A stretch of DNA of 64,000 nucleotides from Vibrio mimicus (GCF_019048845.1 NZ_CP077426.1:2403501-2467500); one strand, 5' to 3'; positions 1-9,327 are shown, counted from the first letter of the stretch. The notes: a model not told the origin generated them from the letters alone. Numbers and translations: made by a program.

Positions 1-21
1 CTTTTTGTGACGTAACACCAA

Positions 22-37
22 AAGCAACCGTTTGCGT
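22..37. promoter_or_regulatory. PurR operator (probable purL control site)
   Basis: The 16 bases AAGCAACCGTTTGCGT match the PurR palindrome ACGCAAACGTTTKCGT at 14 of 16 positions. In enterobacteria and vibrios purL lies divergently next to mltF, so this box most likely represses a purL gene just outside the window on the minus strand. Confidence 0.7.
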
Positions 38-176
38 CATTTTTTTCGTTAATTTTGAGTTACGACCCATTTGCACAAATCTTCGAGCAAAATGACAGCT
101 TACTCAGTGAGGACTTTGCCAAAACCATCGCCTTTGATATAAAGGCATCTGTCTTGATGAGAGAAAACCCAAATTG

Positions 177-1754
177 ATGACTCCTTTTACCTATAAACTC
201 CCTGTTCGCATACTCTGGCTAGGCCTGTTGAGCCTGCTCTTAGTCGGTTGCCAAATCGATTCCGAGCCGAAAAGCGAGCTAGAAAAAATTCGTGAGCGTG
301 GGGTTTTACGTGTGGGCACTCTCAATAATCCCCTCTCCTATTACATCGGTCCTGATGGCCCAACGGGATTAGATTACGAGTTAGCCCGAGAATTTGCCAA
401 AGAGCTTGGCGTAAAATTGGAAATGAAGCCCGCGTATCGCCTCTCTAGCTTGTTTCCCGCTCTCAAAAATGGCGAAGTGGATATCATTGCCGCTGGCTTA
501 AGCCAATCCGAAGAGCGACTCAAAGATTTCCGTGCGGGTCCGGCTTATTATTACGTGTCACAACAGGTGGTCTATAAGAAAGGCGATTGGCGGCCACGCA
601 ATTTCAAACAGTTGGTTGAAAAACAGCAAGAACTCTTAAAGGGCAATCCAGATTTAGCCTTTTTCAGTGTGGTGGATGATTCCCATTTTGAACACACACT
701 GCAAGCGAAGCAGCAAAGACACCCTGATTTTCAGTTTCATGTCGATAACAATTCGGATGTAAATGAACTGCTGAAAAAAGTCTCACAAGGCGAGCTGATG
801 TTTACTATGGCGGATTCGGTCGAAGTGTCGCTTTCTCAACGCATCTATCCTGAGCTGGCAGCGGCATTTGAATTAACCGAAGATCAGCCGATCTCATGGT
901 TTATTCGCCGTTCCGACGATGAAAGCCTCTATGCTTTAATGATTGAGTTTTTTGGCAATCTTAAGCAGTCCGGTTACCTCACGTCTTTGGAAGAAAAATA
1001 TATCGGCCATATAGGTACTTTCGATTATGTGGATACACGTGCGTTTATTCGTGCGTTAGATACTCGATTGCCTAAATGGACACCGATGTTTCAAAAGTAT
1101 TCAGCCGAATTTGATTGGCGTTTAGTGGCTGCCTTGGCTTATCAAGAATCTCACTGGAATCCATATGCCAAATCCCCTACTGGTGTTCGAGGCTTAATGA
1201 TGTTAACCCTGCCAACAGCGCGTAGTGTGGGGGTTAGCGATCGTCTCGACCCTGATCAATCGATTCGAGGTGGTGTGGAATATCTTCGCCGTATGATGGA
1301 GCGAGTACCCGACTCGATCTCCGATCATGAGAAAATTTGGTTTGCGCTCGCCTCTTACAACATTGGTTATGGGCATATGATGGATGCACGCCGCTTAACC
1401 AAAAATCAAGGCGCAGACCCTGACTCATGGGCCGATGTAAAAGATCGCTTACCTCAGTTACAACAGAAAAAGTACTTTACCCAGACTCGTTATGGTTACG
1501 CGCGTGGCGATGAAGCGCGTAATTATGTGGAAAACATCCGCCGTTACTACCAAAGCATCATTGGTCACCTTGAACAACGCCAATTGACTGGCGGTGATGA
1601 GAATATTGAAGATCTCGCAGTGATCGCCCTTGATGAAGCAAGCCTGAATGACAGCAGCTCAGAGATCAATGATGAAGACGCGGTAAAAATGGAGTCTGAG
1701 TCTCTCGAAGGTATCGAATCCGGCGCAGCAGCATCCGATGAGAATATAAAATAG
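177..1754 (+). CDS. mltF: Membrane-bound lytic murein transglycosylase F
   Basis: Cleaves the glycan strand of peptidoglycan with formation of 1,6-anhydro-muropeptides. The N-terminus has a hydrophobic segment ending in the lipobox LLVGC (Cys25), so it is probably a lipoprotein. A periplasmic amino-acid-binding-type domain (about residues 40-265) precedes an SLT domain (about 300-440) with the catalytic Glu near residue 324 in ALAYQESHW and the downstream GVRGLMML motif. The last 60 residues are acidic and low-complexity. I start at ATG 177; a TTG at 174 would add one residue. The two-domain layout and 525-residue length are typical of MltF, and the neighbouring tadA and PurR box fit the conserved purL-mltF-tadA order. 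Confidence 0.93.
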   Translation: MTPFTYKLPVRILWLGLLSLLLVGCQIDSEPKSELEKIRERGVLRVGTLNNPLSYYIGPDGPTGLDYELAREFAKELGVKLEMKPAYRLSSLFPALKNGEVDIIAAGLSQSEERLKDFRAGPAYYYVSQQVVYKKGDWRPRNFKQLVEKQQELLKGNPDLAFFSVVDDSHFEHTLQAKQQRHPDFQFHVDNNSDVNELLKKVSQGELMFTMADSVEVSLSQRIYPELAAAFELTEDQPISWFIRRSDDESLYALMIEFFGNLKQSGYLTSLEEKYIGHIGTFDYVDTRAFIRALDTRLPKWTPMFQKYSAEFDWRLVAALAYQESHWNPYAKSPTGVRGLMMLTLPTARSVGVSDRLDPDQSIRGGVEYLRRMMERVPDSISDHEKIWFALASYNIGYGHMMDARRLTKNQGADPDSWADVKDRLPQLQQKKYFTQTRYGYARGDEARNYVENIRRYYQSIIGHLEQRQLTGGDENIEDLAVIALDEASLNDSSSEINDEDAVKMESESLEGIESGAAASDENIK

Positions 1755-1930
1755 CCACTTGATTTTTGAGCTGAAAACACGTAAACCAATGTGTGAATTA
1801 CATCGCTTTCCTGTCGTCAAAAACAGGTAACATTCAAACGCAATAATTAAGCGATAAATTCAGCAAGACCCAAGAACTTGAAACAGCAGTTCAACTGTTG
1901 TGCCGAGATCACAGAAGGTCAATATTAGGC

Positions 1931-1956
1931 CCCCTGCTCTAGCTCGCAGGGGTTTT
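1931..1956 (+). terminator. Intrinsic terminator or attenuator upstream of the 44-residue ORF
   Basis: A perfect 7-bp stem (CCCCTGC / GCAGGGG, 8-nt loop) is followed by TTTT. It is 176 nt after the mltF stop and 28 nt before the small ORF at 1985, so it ends mltF transcription, a small RNA from the 1755-1930 gap, or acts as an attenuator for the small ORF. Confidence 0.6.
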
Positions 1957-1984
1957 ATGTCAGTCAGTAGTAGGAGGGTGTTTT

Positions 1985-2119
1985 ATGTTGAGACGTAAAC
2001 GTCAATCAAAACTCCTGAACAAAACCGTATCCGCTAACCGTCGTCGTCGCATGTTAGCCAACAGCAAGAAAAAAGTGTTGGCTCGCCATCGTGCTTTCGT
2101 CCAGTTTGGCAACCAATAG
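1985..2119 (+). CDS. Small very basic protein, 44 residues
   Basis: ATG at 1985 is preceded by a very strong ribosome-binding site (GTAGGAGGG). The 44-residue product, MLRRKRQSK...FVQFGNQ, contains about 17 Lys/Arg, including an NRRRR stretch and a SKKK stretch, and has no membrane segment. The composition resembles small ribosomal or nucleic-acid-binding proteins, but I do not recognise the family. It follows a terminator-like hairpin and precedes the convergent tadA gene. The strong SD supports it being real; the function is unknown. Confidence 0.6.
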   Translation: MLRRKRQSKLLNKTVSANRRRRMLANSKKKVLARHRAFVQFGNQ

Positions 2120-2164
2120 TAACACCTAGAATGGCAAACATCGTTACCGATGTTTGCCAAAGAT

Positions 2165-2677
2165 TCACTTCCCTTCTTTCTTTTCCTCATCTCGTTTCGC
2201 TTTTATCTCTTTACGACGTCGCTGAAAAAAGGCCTGTAATTGAGTGCGGCACTCTTCTTCCAATAGCCCTTTCTCAACAGTGGCATAGTGGTAAGACGCT
2301 TGACTGTTAAACAGATCCATCACGGTTCCTGCCGCTCCTGCTTTCAAATCTGGCGCTCCGTACACAATCCGTTTCACTCGACTGTGTAATAACGCTCCTG
2401 CACACATAGGGCACGGTTCAAGCGTGACATACAAGGTGGTATCGAGCAGGCGATAATTGCTGAGCACTTTCCCCGCTTTACGAATCACTTCAATCTCCGC
2501 GTGGGCAGTGGCATCTTGGTGTGTGATAGAGCAATTCCAGCCTTCAGCAATAATCTTCCCCTCTTGAACCAACACCGCGCCAACAGGAACTTCACCTAGT
2601 GCTTCGGCTTGAGCAGCTAACTCGATCGCTCGACGCATAAATTGCTCATCTTGAGTAGAAAAAAGAGACTCGGACAA
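2165..2677 (-). CDS. tadA: tRNA-specific adenosine deaminase TadA
   Basis: Converts adenosine to inosine at the wobble position (A34) of tRNA-Arg(ACG); essential in E. coli. The cytidine-deaminase-fold zinc site is present: HAE in TAHAEIEVIRKAG (His ligand and proton-shuttling Glu) and the PCPMC cysteine pair in TLEPCPMCAGAL. I choose the TTG at 2677 as start: it follows GGAG by 7 nt, gives the N-terminus MSESLFSTQDEQFMRRA, which aligns with E. coli TadA, and yields 170 residues, close to the family length. An upstream ATG at 2764 would add a hydrophobic 29-residue extension that is not expected for this cytosolic enzyme. Confidence 0.93.
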   Translation of the reverse strand: MSESLFSTQDEQFMRRAIELAAQAEALGEVPVGAVLVQEGKIIAEGWNCSITHQDATAHAEIEVIRKAGKVLSNYRLLDTTLYVTLEPCPMCAGALLHSRVKRIVYGAPDLKAGAAGTVMDLFNSQASYHYATVEKGLLEEECRTQLQAFFQRRRKEIKAKRDEEKKEGK

Positions 2678-2750
2678 AACCACACTCCAAGGATTATCGA
2701 AAACGGTGATTCTAGCGGAGATTGCAGAAAAAACGAAAGTAAGAGCAAGA

Positions 2751-2775
2751 AAAAGCCCACTCAATTGAGTGGGCT
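2751..2775 (-). terminator. Intrinsic terminator of the AbgT-family gene
   Basis: The 22-bp palindrome 2754-2775 (stem AGCCCAC / GTGGGCT) is followed on the minus strand by TTTTTC. It lies 26 nt after the stop of the transporter gene and separates it from tadA. Confidence 0.8.
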
Positions 2776-2800
2776 CGTCGATATTTATCGGTTTGGCGAC

Positions 2801-4360
2801 TTACATGGTGTAAGTGTACGGCGCTTGAATACCTAGCGGGATACCCAATGCCCAGTAAATGAGCAGGAACACAGACCAACCGATGAGCATCGCGATTGAG
2901 TAAGGCATCATCATCGAAGCCAAGGTGCCGATACCCGTTGATTTCACATAGCGTTGGCAATACACAACCACGAGAGGGAAGAACACCATTAGTGGAGAAA
3001 TGATGTTAGACACCGAATCACCCACACGGTATGCCGCTTGAGAAAGCTCAGGAGAGATACCAACGGCCATCAGCATAGGTACTAAGATTGGGCCAATCAG
3101 TGCCCATTTAGCTGAAGCAGAACCTACCAGCAGATTAACCATAGCCGTCAATAGAATCATCCCAACAATCGTGGCTTGACCTGGAAGATTCATCGCTTTC
3201 AAACCTTCTGCACCGTACAGTGCCAGCATAGTACCAATGTTCGATTGGCCGAAAGCAGAAAGGAACTGTGCACAGAAAAACGACATCACGATGTAAGCAC
3301 CCATAGTAGACATGGTGCCTGACATGGCTTTGATCACATCGTTGCTGTTTTTAAATGTTCCCGCGACACGGCCATAAACGATACCTGGAATGATGAAAAG
3401 GATAAAAATCAGCGGCACAATCGACTTCATGATTGGTGCAGAGAATGCTGTAATCTGACCATCTGGAGAACGCAATGCTGAGTTTTCAGGCCATACAGCT
3501 GCCACTAGCAGTGCGATACCAGCAACCATTGCCCAGCCTGCATAGCGGAAAGCTTTTGATTCGATCGCAGTGAATGACCCCAGATCAGGAGCGGATTCCG
3601 CATCCTCATCCACTTTCGTCGCCGCCAAACGTGGCTCAATCACTTTATCCGTCACATACCAGCCAATCGCCACAATGATAATGGATGACAGACCGGTGAA
3701 GTAAATGTTGGCTAATGGGTTAACTTGGTAAGACTGATCCAGTACTTGCGCCGCAGTTTGCGTAAAGCCAGCCAGTAATGGGTCGATACCAGACGGAATA
3801 AAGTTCGCAGAGAAACCGCCAGATACCCCAGCAAACGCCGCAGCAATACCCGCTAGCGGATGACGACCTGCTGCATGGAAAATAATACCACCCAGTGGAA
3901 TCACCAGCACATAACCTGCATCAGCCGCAGTGTGTGACACAATCGCCACCAAAATCAGCATAGGAGTGAGCAGTTTCGCCGGCGTGACATTAAGCATTTT
4001 CTTCAGGCCAGTGGTAATAAAGCCAGAAGAGTCAGCAACACCCACGCCTAACATAGCAACAAGTACAATACCGAGCGGCGCAAAACTGGTAAATGTGGTC
4101 ACCATATTGGCAAGAAAATGAGCCAGTGATTCGCCGGTGAGTAAGTTTTTGATTTCTAGAGCCTCATTAGTACGAGGGTTAATCAAATCAAAACTTAGAT
4201 TAGAGAGCAGAGCAGAGCAGACCCAAACGATGACCAGTGCCCAAAAGAAAAGAATGGCAGGATCTGGGATCTTGTTTCCGGCCCGTTCAATAAAGTTTAA
4301 AAAGCGATCCATCCCACTTGGTTTGGCCGATGGCGCTTGGTTGATAGCTTGGTTACTCAT
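2801..4360 (-). CDS. abgT: AbgT-family p-aminobenzoyl-glutamate transporter
   Basis: Polytopic inner-membrane carrier of 519 residues. AbgT-family members have been linked to p-aminobenzoyl-glutamate uptake and, in some bacteria, to sulfonamide/antimetabolite efflux. Characteristic stretches include the N-terminal DRFLNFIERAGNKIPDPAILFF, then APLGIVLVAMLGVGVADSSGF and VGDSVSNIISPLMVFFPL. About a dozen hydrophobic segments are visible. Start ATG 4360 is the first Met of the conserved N-terminus. It is transcribed alone, ending at the hairpin 2754-2775. The exact substrate cannot be read from sequence. Confidence 0.88.
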   Translation of the reverse strand: MSNQAINQAPSAKPSGMDRFLNFIERAGNKIPDPAILFFWALVIVWVCSALLSNLSFDLINPRTNEALEIKNLLTGESLAHFLANMVTTFTSFAPLGIVLVAMLGVGVADSSGFITTGLKKMLNVTPAKLLTPMLILVAIVSHTAADAGYVLVIPLGGIIFHAAGRHPLAGIAAAFAGVSGGFSANFIPSGIDPLLAGFTQTAAQVLDQSYQVNPLANIYFTGLSSIIIVAIGWYVTDKVIEPRLAATKVDEDAESAPDLGSFTAIESKAFRYAGWAMVAGIALLVAAVWPENSALRSPDGQITAFSAPIMKSIVPLIFILFIIPGIVYGRVAGTFKNSNDVIKAMSGTMSTMGAYIVMSFFCAQFLSAFGQSNIGTMLALYGAEGLKAMNLPGQATIVGMILLTAMVNLLVGSASAKWALIGPILVPMLMAVGISPELSQAAYRVGDSVSNIISPLMVFFPLVVVYCQRYVKSTGIGTLASMMMPYSIAMLIGWSVFLLIYWALGIPLGIQAPYTYTM

Positions 4361-4757
4361 AGTTAATTCCGTAATGTGATGTTGCTGCGTGAGACCTTGT
4401 TGATTCGGCCTTCTGTAGCCATTTCTAATATCCGTGTGAGCTTGGTTAATCAGTCACAGTGAAACGGCAATTTGTCGATAGGCATTGTATAGAAACGCCT
4501 AAAACAAAGCACAGCGTTCGTTCTTTTTTTACATATTTAGAGACATATTTTGCAAAAACGAACAAACCAAGATACAAGTTCGAAACATTAAAGAAAGAGT
4601 GACATATACAATCTAGAAACCAATTTGTAAAAAATGAGATTGCACTTATCAGCACCGACAAAAGCAAAAGTGAAGCAAATAGATGGGAAAAGAGCAAAAG
4701 AAGCGAAAATCACAGCAGAATAATGCGAGGGAGAATACCATGGCCAGGAGGACTCGT
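4361..4757. other. Intergenic region between AbgT-family gene and minor-pilin cluster
   Basis: About 400 nt holding the promoter of the AbgT-family gene and the end of the minor-pilin operon, both on the minus strand. I see no convincing hairpin terminator for the pilin operon, no RNA gene and no supportable ORF. Confidence 0.5.
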
Positions 4758-5165
4758 TCAGTCAAATTCGCTGTATTTAGAGATCATTGTTTTCAACTCC
4801 ACCGACTGAGTTTCACCCATTCTATCAACCCAACTCGACTTAATAGAGATCGTCTTGAGCGATCCTGAAACCTTGGCAGCTGGGACTTCCCATTCGATAA
4901 AGTAAGCTCCATGAGTGGAGGATCCGCTCGAAATCGAATCAAAAGTGATGGGCGTAAACGTAGAGATTGCCGCTGAAGCACCACGGGTTCGGAACGACTC
5001 AAGTTGATTTTCAGCCAGTTGCAGTGCTTCGATACTCTGCATGGCATAATCTGAATTGCGCTCCATGTAAATTTGTAACCTCATCAGTCCAAGCGCTCCA
5101 ACGCCCAATAAAAGGAATGAAATTAACACCTCAATTAAAGTAAAGCCTCGTTTTTTAGAAATCAT
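4758..5165 (-). CDS. Type IV pilus minor pilin, PilV-like
   Basis: A 135-residue type IV prepilin. The class III leader MISKKRG is followed by FTLIEVLISFLLLGVGALGLMRLQ: cleavage after Gly7, Phe at +1 and Glu at +5, then the hydrophobic helix used for pilus packing. Short leader plus G-A-L-G-L-M-R-LQ is typical of PilV. The gene overlaps the upstream PilX-like gene by 11 nt, so it is the last gene of a four-gene minus-strand operon. Such minor pilins prime assembly of the pilus at the inner membrane; in V. cholerae this cluster would serve the chitin-induced DNA-uptake pilus (inference from synteny). Confidence 0.8.
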   Translation of the reverse strand: MISKKRGFTLIEVLISFLLLGVGALGLMRLQIYMERNSDYAMQSIEALQLAENQLESFRTRGASAAISTFTPITFDSISSGSSTHGAYFIEWEVPAAKVSGSLKTISIKSSWVDRMGETQSVELKTMISKYSEFD

Positions 5166-6450
5166 TCCAAGATCCCTTCTTCCAACGCACTTTCTTTAAC
5201 TTCTTAAGAGGCTCTTCAATCACATCACGATTGTATGTGAAACTTATCGCCGAATTAAAGACCGCAAACGTTCCTGGAGCATCCATAACAAAGCCACCCA
5301 AGGGATTAAACGAGCCATGCTGATAATAACCAACCTTGTGCTTATCCATAGGCACTACAGTATTTAAAGCTGTAATTACTCCATCTAAATCAGCGTTATT
5401 GGCACTCCTTGACCAATCAGTAAAACCAGTTGATAGACTAGAATACAGTGGCGAAATAAAGTGATACAGCATACCTTTGAAATTCTGGGTTCCTATCGTG
5501 GAAAAAATACCATCTTGAATCACTAGGATTATTCCTCTACCACCTAATTTATTGTCTATTGCGTTCTTTATGCTCGTAAAACCTGTCGTATCAATTTCGC
5601 AACCCCCATAAACCCAGATAAGATCTTTTCCGTTATTTATATTACTTACGATCCCATCCGCACAAGTATCGTTAAATATAGGTGAAGGGAGATCGGATGC
5701 TGAGTTCAACGTAATACTGTTTAACGACAGAGGTACATATCCAAACAACGAGTTATTAGACATCACATCGAACCAGTTATCACGAGAAACATCAAAGACA
5801 TCGTTAAAAGGATCCATATCAGGAAGCTTACGATAATCACTCTTGGAATCAGCAATACTTTTTCCCCAACTGTAGTGGGTATCAGCACATTTTTGCTCCT
5901 GCCCAGCAGGACTACTCGGGAAGCTTAAATAAGGTTTGTCGGCAAGCTGCCAAGGGTGAAAAGTGCTCACACTCGTTGCGTAGAAAAATTGGGAATAAAG
6001 AACAGAAGTGCACTCCCAAAAATTTCCTCCCACGTTTTTCCCTGGATCTGGAGAGCTAGTATATGATCCATTAATAACCAAGTCAGATGTAGATTTAATC
6101 GCTCCAGGTGCGCTGACTGTAGGCAACTTAATTGTCTTTTTAGTCTCTCGATAACCAATGGTTGACGTTACAATACTTTCAATTCCAGAGGAAAATGTGA
6201 GTGCATCTAGACTCATCTCGGTGATGCATTCATTAACATTCGTCGGCAATGTGTTGTTTTGCTTAGTTTTACTGTAGGCACACTCTAACCCCCCCTCTGT
6301 ACGCCAATACTCTTGTCTCGATTCAATTTGATTATTAGTACGCTTGATTTGATAAAAAAGTGTCTTGTAACTTCCAAGAGACATGATTAATGCAGCAACA
6401 AGTAATACACACACAACCAATAATGCTGCAGCTCCCTGCTGTTTTCTCAT
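5155..6450 (-). CDS. Type IV pilus assembly protein, PilX-like, large
   Basis: 431 residues. After MRKQQG comes a hydrophobic helix AAALLVVCVLLVAALIMSLGS, the PilX-type N-terminus, which lacks the +5 Glu of ordinary pilins. The rest is a large, mostly polar periplasmic domain with several Cys pairs. I use ATG 6450, whose codon overlaps the stop of the preceding gene (TAATG), with AGAGGA upstream; a TTG nine bases earlier is less likely. It is much longer than classical PilX, so the extra domain may be an adhesin-like tip module (inference). Middle gene of the pilin operon. Confidence 0.72.
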   Translation of the reverse strand: MRKQQGAAALLVVCVLLVAALIMSLGSYKTLFYQIKRTNNQIESRQEYWRTEGGLECAYSKTKQNNTLPTNVNECITEMSLDALTFSSGIESIVTSTIGYRETKKTIKLPTVSAPGAIKSTSDLVINGSYTSSPDPGKNVGGNFWECTSVLYSQFFYATSVSTFHPWQLADKPYLSFPSSPAGQEQKCADTHYSWGKSIADSKSDYRKLPDMDPFNDVFDVSRDNWFDVMSNNSLFGYVPLSLNSITLNSASDLPSPIFNDTCADGIVSNINNGKDLIWVYGGCEIDTTGFTSIKNAIDNKLGGRGIILVIQDGIFSTIGTQNFKGMLYHFISPLYSSLSTGFTDWSRSANNADLDGVITALNTVVPMDKHKVGYYQHGSFNPLGGFVMDAPGTFAVFNSAISFTYNRDVIEEPLKKLKKVRWKKGSWNDF

Positions 6451-7076
6451 TACTGCCAATTCCTCTGCTGTATGGTAAACGACTGTTCTGCATCAACTAT
6501 CATTGCGTCAACTAACTCTGCGCCCAAAGTAACAGTTACGACCGAACTTTCGGCACCTGTATTTTTCACTGTACGAATATCAAGATCAAATCGGTTAACT
6601 CGAATTACTTTCTTATCAAAAAGCGAATCGCAAGTACGGGTACCTGAAAGTGCAATAACCTCATTGATGCTCCATATCATGGTTTGTTCTTTCTCACAAA
6701 CAAACAAAGAGTCTTGGGCATCAACTCTTTGCTCATATACAACATTTTTATAAAGTGGCATTGCGCCCGAAGTCCCGACTTGATAAACGTATGCGAGTAA
6801 CCCCATATCAGTAGTATCGATAGTATAAATAGTATCGGTCGCACCTGATATTTTAAGTGAATAGCGACCACTTTCATTAAAGCCAGCTCGCTGAATATCA
6901 TTCTTCAGCATAGCTAATACGCTTCCCATGTTTTGTAGCAACATCAGCTCTTTGGATCGCTCCATCGCCATTTTTTGTCCACTAATATAGATGGATCCTG
7001 CAATAGTCAAAGCAACTAGCCCCAAGGAAGACGCAATCATAAATTCAATGAGACTACCACCTTTCTGCTTATACAT
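6450..7076 (-). CDS. Type IV pilus minor pilin, PilW-like
   Basis: 208 residues. The leader MYKQKG is followed by GSLIEFMIASSLGLVALTIAG; cleavage between the two glycines gives Gly +1 and Glu +5. The N-terminal helix and length fit PilW/ComP-type minor pilins. A Cys in VCEKEQT and another in TRTCDSLF could form a disulfide. It is flanked by an FimT-like gene 2 nt upstream and the PilX-like gene overlapping its stop, so all are co-transcribed. Confidence 0.8.
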   Translation of the reverse strand: MYKQKGGSLIEFMIASSLGLVALTIAGSIYISGQKMAMERSKELMLLQNMGSVLAMLKNDIQRAGFNESGRYSLKISGATDTIYTIDTTDMGLLAYVYQVGTSGAMPLYKNVVYEQRVDAQDSLFVCEKEQTMIWSINEVIALSGTRTCDSLFDKKVIRVNRFDLDIRTVKNTGAESSVVTVTLGAELVDAMIVDAEQSFTIQQRNWQ

Positions 7077-7078
7077 AT

Positions 7079-7600
7079 TTAATTCTCAGCACAAATTGAA
7101 TAGCCGAAGGACTCTTCATTTCTATTATCACTGCATACTCGGACACGTGCAGACATATTATGCGAGATTAGTTTTAACGCGTTAGAGGAACGACCTACAG
7201 GGTAAAAAAGAATATTGCCCGATTTCGGCCGACCATGAATACCATCAAAACTAATTTTTTTTGATGAATAACTAGGGCTAACGGCTATTCCTTTAAAAGG
7301 GACTCCTGAAAAAGAGAAGAAAATAGTACCTTGATTTACCGTCTGATTATCCGTTAGCTCAATGCGCCAATCTCCATCACTAGATGAAGAGCCCGACATG
7401 ATTACATGTGCCCAAAGCCTTTCTCTGCGCAATACCGCAGTTGATTTAGCTTGAATAAAAAAACCATGCAGCTCATTCGCTAAACGCTGCATTTTATTGG
7501 TTTCAATTACATTTTTGAAAGAAGGAGTCGCCACCGCCAGCAAAATGCCCAATACAGCAACAGTGATCAAAAGCTCCAGTAAAGTAAAGCCGCGATGCAT
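7079..7600 (-). CDS. Type IV pilus minor pilin, FimT/GspH-like
   Basis: Prepilin with the leader MHRG and helix FTLLELLITVAVLGILLAVATPSF (Phe +1, Glu +5), followed by a GspH/FimT-type region (RLANELHGFFIQAKSTAVLRRERLW). I start at ATG 7600 because this gives a standard 4-residue leader and has AGGA/GGGAA upstream; ATG 7642 would put 18 residues before the cleavage site. First gene of the minor-pilin operon and divergent from the PilE-like gene 96 nt away. FimT homologues in other bacteria bind DNA during natural transformation; whether this one does is unknown. Confidence 0.8.
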   Translation of the reverse strand: MHRGFTLLELLITVAVLGILLAVATPSFKNVIETNKMQRLANELHGFFIQAKSTAVLRRERLWAHVIMSGSSSSDGDWRIELTDNQTVNQGTIFFSFSGVPFKGIAVSPSYSSKKISFDGIHGRPKSGNILFYPVGRSSNALKLISHNMSARVRVCSDNRNEESFGYSICAEN

Positions 7601-7696
7601 TTCCCAAAATCCTTTGCAAACTGTGAGAGGATGATGAATCAACTTGCATAGATGCTAACAGCTATCAAAAATGGCGTTGTTTTATAAAGAGAAGTA

Positions 7697-8134
7697 ATGG
7701 AAATGATTCGAAAAATTTTCTGCAAGCCAAGAATGGGTCAGCAACAAGGTATGACATTGATCGAATTAATGATCGCAGTGGTCGTTGTCGGGATCCTAGC
7801 TGCAATCAGCTATCCAAGCTACACAAAATACGTAGTCGAGTCTTATCGGACCATGGCAAAGGCTGATATGGCTAAAATTCAGTTAGCATTGGAACATAAC
7901 TACAACAATGGTTATAGCTGGGGACAAATTATTTCCGGCAGCAGCTGCTTGATTTGTGATACCCCAAGTGATCGCTATACATTTTCTATCGCCAGTGCAG
8001 CGGCTCCTACTTATACGATTATAGCAACAGCAAGCACTTCTAAAGGGCAGAGTAAAGATGCTTGCTTAGAGGCTGATAAGAAAATGAAGCTTGATTCAAC
8101 GAACAAAGCTGAGCCAACAGCTTGCTGGAAGTAA
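7697..8134 (+). CDS. pilE: PilE-like type IV pilin
   Basis: 145 residues. After GQQQG the helix is MTLIELMIAVVVVGILAAISYPSY, with Met +1 and Glu +5, the classic type IVa signature. C-terminal cysteines (CLIC after GSS, and Cys near DACLEAD and TACWK) can close the D-loop. The long leader (18 residues from ATG 7697, preceded by AGAGAAG) could be shortened to 6 by starting at ATG 7733. It faces away from the FimT-like gene, and a strong terminator follows. Confidence 0.82.
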   Translation: MEMIRKIFCKPRMGQQQGMTLIELMIAVVVVGILAAISYPSYTKYVVESYRTMAKADMAKIQLALEHNYNNGYSWGQIISGSSCLICDTPSDRYTFSIASAAAPTYTIIATASTSKGQSKDACLEADKKMKLDSTNKAEPTACWK

Positions 8135-8143
8135 GTGATAAAA

Positions 8144-8176
8144 AAGCCCGCTATTTATTAAGCGGGCTTATTTTTT
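8144..8176. terminator. Bidirectional terminator between pilE and dnaJ
   Basis: A 9-bp stem AAGCCCGCT / AGCGGGCTT with an 8-nt loop is flanked by A-run and T-run (TATTTTTTT). It ends both the PilE-like gene (plus) and dnaJ (minus, stop at 8182). Confidence 0.85.
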
Positions 8177-8181
8177 TGATT

Positions 8182-9327
8182 TTAGCTCGTTAAGTCATCA
8201 AAAAACTTCTTCACACCATTAAAGAAGCCTTCGGCTTTCGGCTTGTGTTTCGTCGCCGCTTCGCCGCCACAAGACTCTTCAAACTCTTTCAGCAGCTCTT
8301 TCTGACGAGCACTCAAATTGACTGGGGTTTCGACCACAAGTTTGACAATTAGATCGCCTAATGCTGCAGAGCGAACGCCTTTCACACCTTTACCGCGCAT
8401 GCGGAACATGCGGCCAGTTTGGGTTTCCGCAGGCACTTTCAAGCTCACGCGACCATCAAGTGTCGGCACCTCCACTTCGCCGCCCAGAGCCGCCATCGCG
8501 AAGCTCACTGGCACTTCACAATACAAGTTATTGCCATCACGCTCGAAAATGTGGTGCTCTTTGACATGTACTTGTACGTACAAATCCCCTGCTGGTGCGC
8601 CCATTTCTCCGGCTTCACCTTCACCGGCAAGACGGATGCGATCACCCGTATCCACACCCGCTGGGATTTTCACATTGAGTGTTTTGGTCTTTTGCTTACG
8701 ACCTTGACCATGACAGACGTTACAAGGATCTTTGATGATCTTGCCTTTGCCATGACAGGTTGGACAGGTTTGCTGCACCGCAAAGAAGCCCTGACGCATC
8801 TGGACTTGGCCATGACCATGACAGGTTCCACAGGTTTGTGCTGAAGTACCTTTTTTCGCACCTGAGCCATCACACGTATCACAGTGTACTAATGTCGGTA
8901 CTTCAATCTCTTTCGAGCAACCACGAACCGCTTCTTCAAGGCTCAGTTCCATGTTGTAGCGTAGGTCTGAGCCACGTTGTGCTCTTGGACCGCCGCCACG
9001 GCGACCACCACCAAAGATGTCACCAAACACGTCACCAAAAATATCGCCAAAGTCAGCACCGCCACCGCCGAAGCCGCCGCCACCAAAACCACCCGCGCCT
9101 TGTTCAAACGCGGCATGGCCATATTGGTCATAAGCCGCTTTCTTCTGCGCATCGGTCAGAATTTCATACGCTTCTTTGACTTCTTTAAACTTTTCCGCCG
9201 CACCAGCATCTCCCGAGTTGCGGTCCGGGTGGTATTTCATCGCAAGGCGTTTGTATGCCTTTTTAATATCACGCTCGGAGGCGTCACGGCCTACGCCTAA
9301 TACTTCGTAAAAATCACGTTTTGACAT
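8182..9327 (-). CDS. dnaJ: Chaperone DnaJ (Hsp40)
   Basis: Co-chaperone that delivers clients to DnaK and stimulates its ATPase. Domain order: J-domain with HPD in [10 protein letters not shown] (about residue 33), a Gly/Phe-rich linker (about 78-120), four CxxCxGxG zinc modules ([32 protein letters not shown]), then the substrate-binding C-terminal domains. I start at ATG 9327 ([11 protein letters not shown]), giving 381 residues; the upstream ATG at 9342 would add five non-conserved residues. It lies about 200 nt downstream of dnaK on the same strand. Confidence 0.97.
   Translation of the reverse strand: MSKRDFYEVLGVGRDASERDIKKAYKRLAMKYHPDRNSGDAGAAEKFKEVKEAYEILTDAQKKAAYDQYGHAAFEQGAGGFGGGGFGGGGADFGDIFGDVFGDIFGGGRRGGGPRAQRGSDLRYNMELSLEEAVRGCSKEIEVPTLVHCDTCDGSGAKKGTSAQTCGTCHGHGQVQMRQGFFAVQQTCPTCHGKGKIIKDPCNVCHGQGRKQKTKTLNVKIPAGVDTGDRIRLAGEGEAGEMGAPAGDLYVQVHVKEHHIFERDGNNLYCEVPVSFAMAALGGEVEVPTLDGRVSLKVPAETQTGRMFRMRGKGVKGVRSAALGDLIVKLVVETPVNLSARQKELLKEFEESCGGEAATKHKPKAEGFFNGVKKFFDDLTS

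Noticed and set aside
8318-9300. Long ORFs opposite dnaJ
   Set aside because: Antisense shadows of the Gly/Cys-rich dnaJ codons with no SD or recognisable domain.
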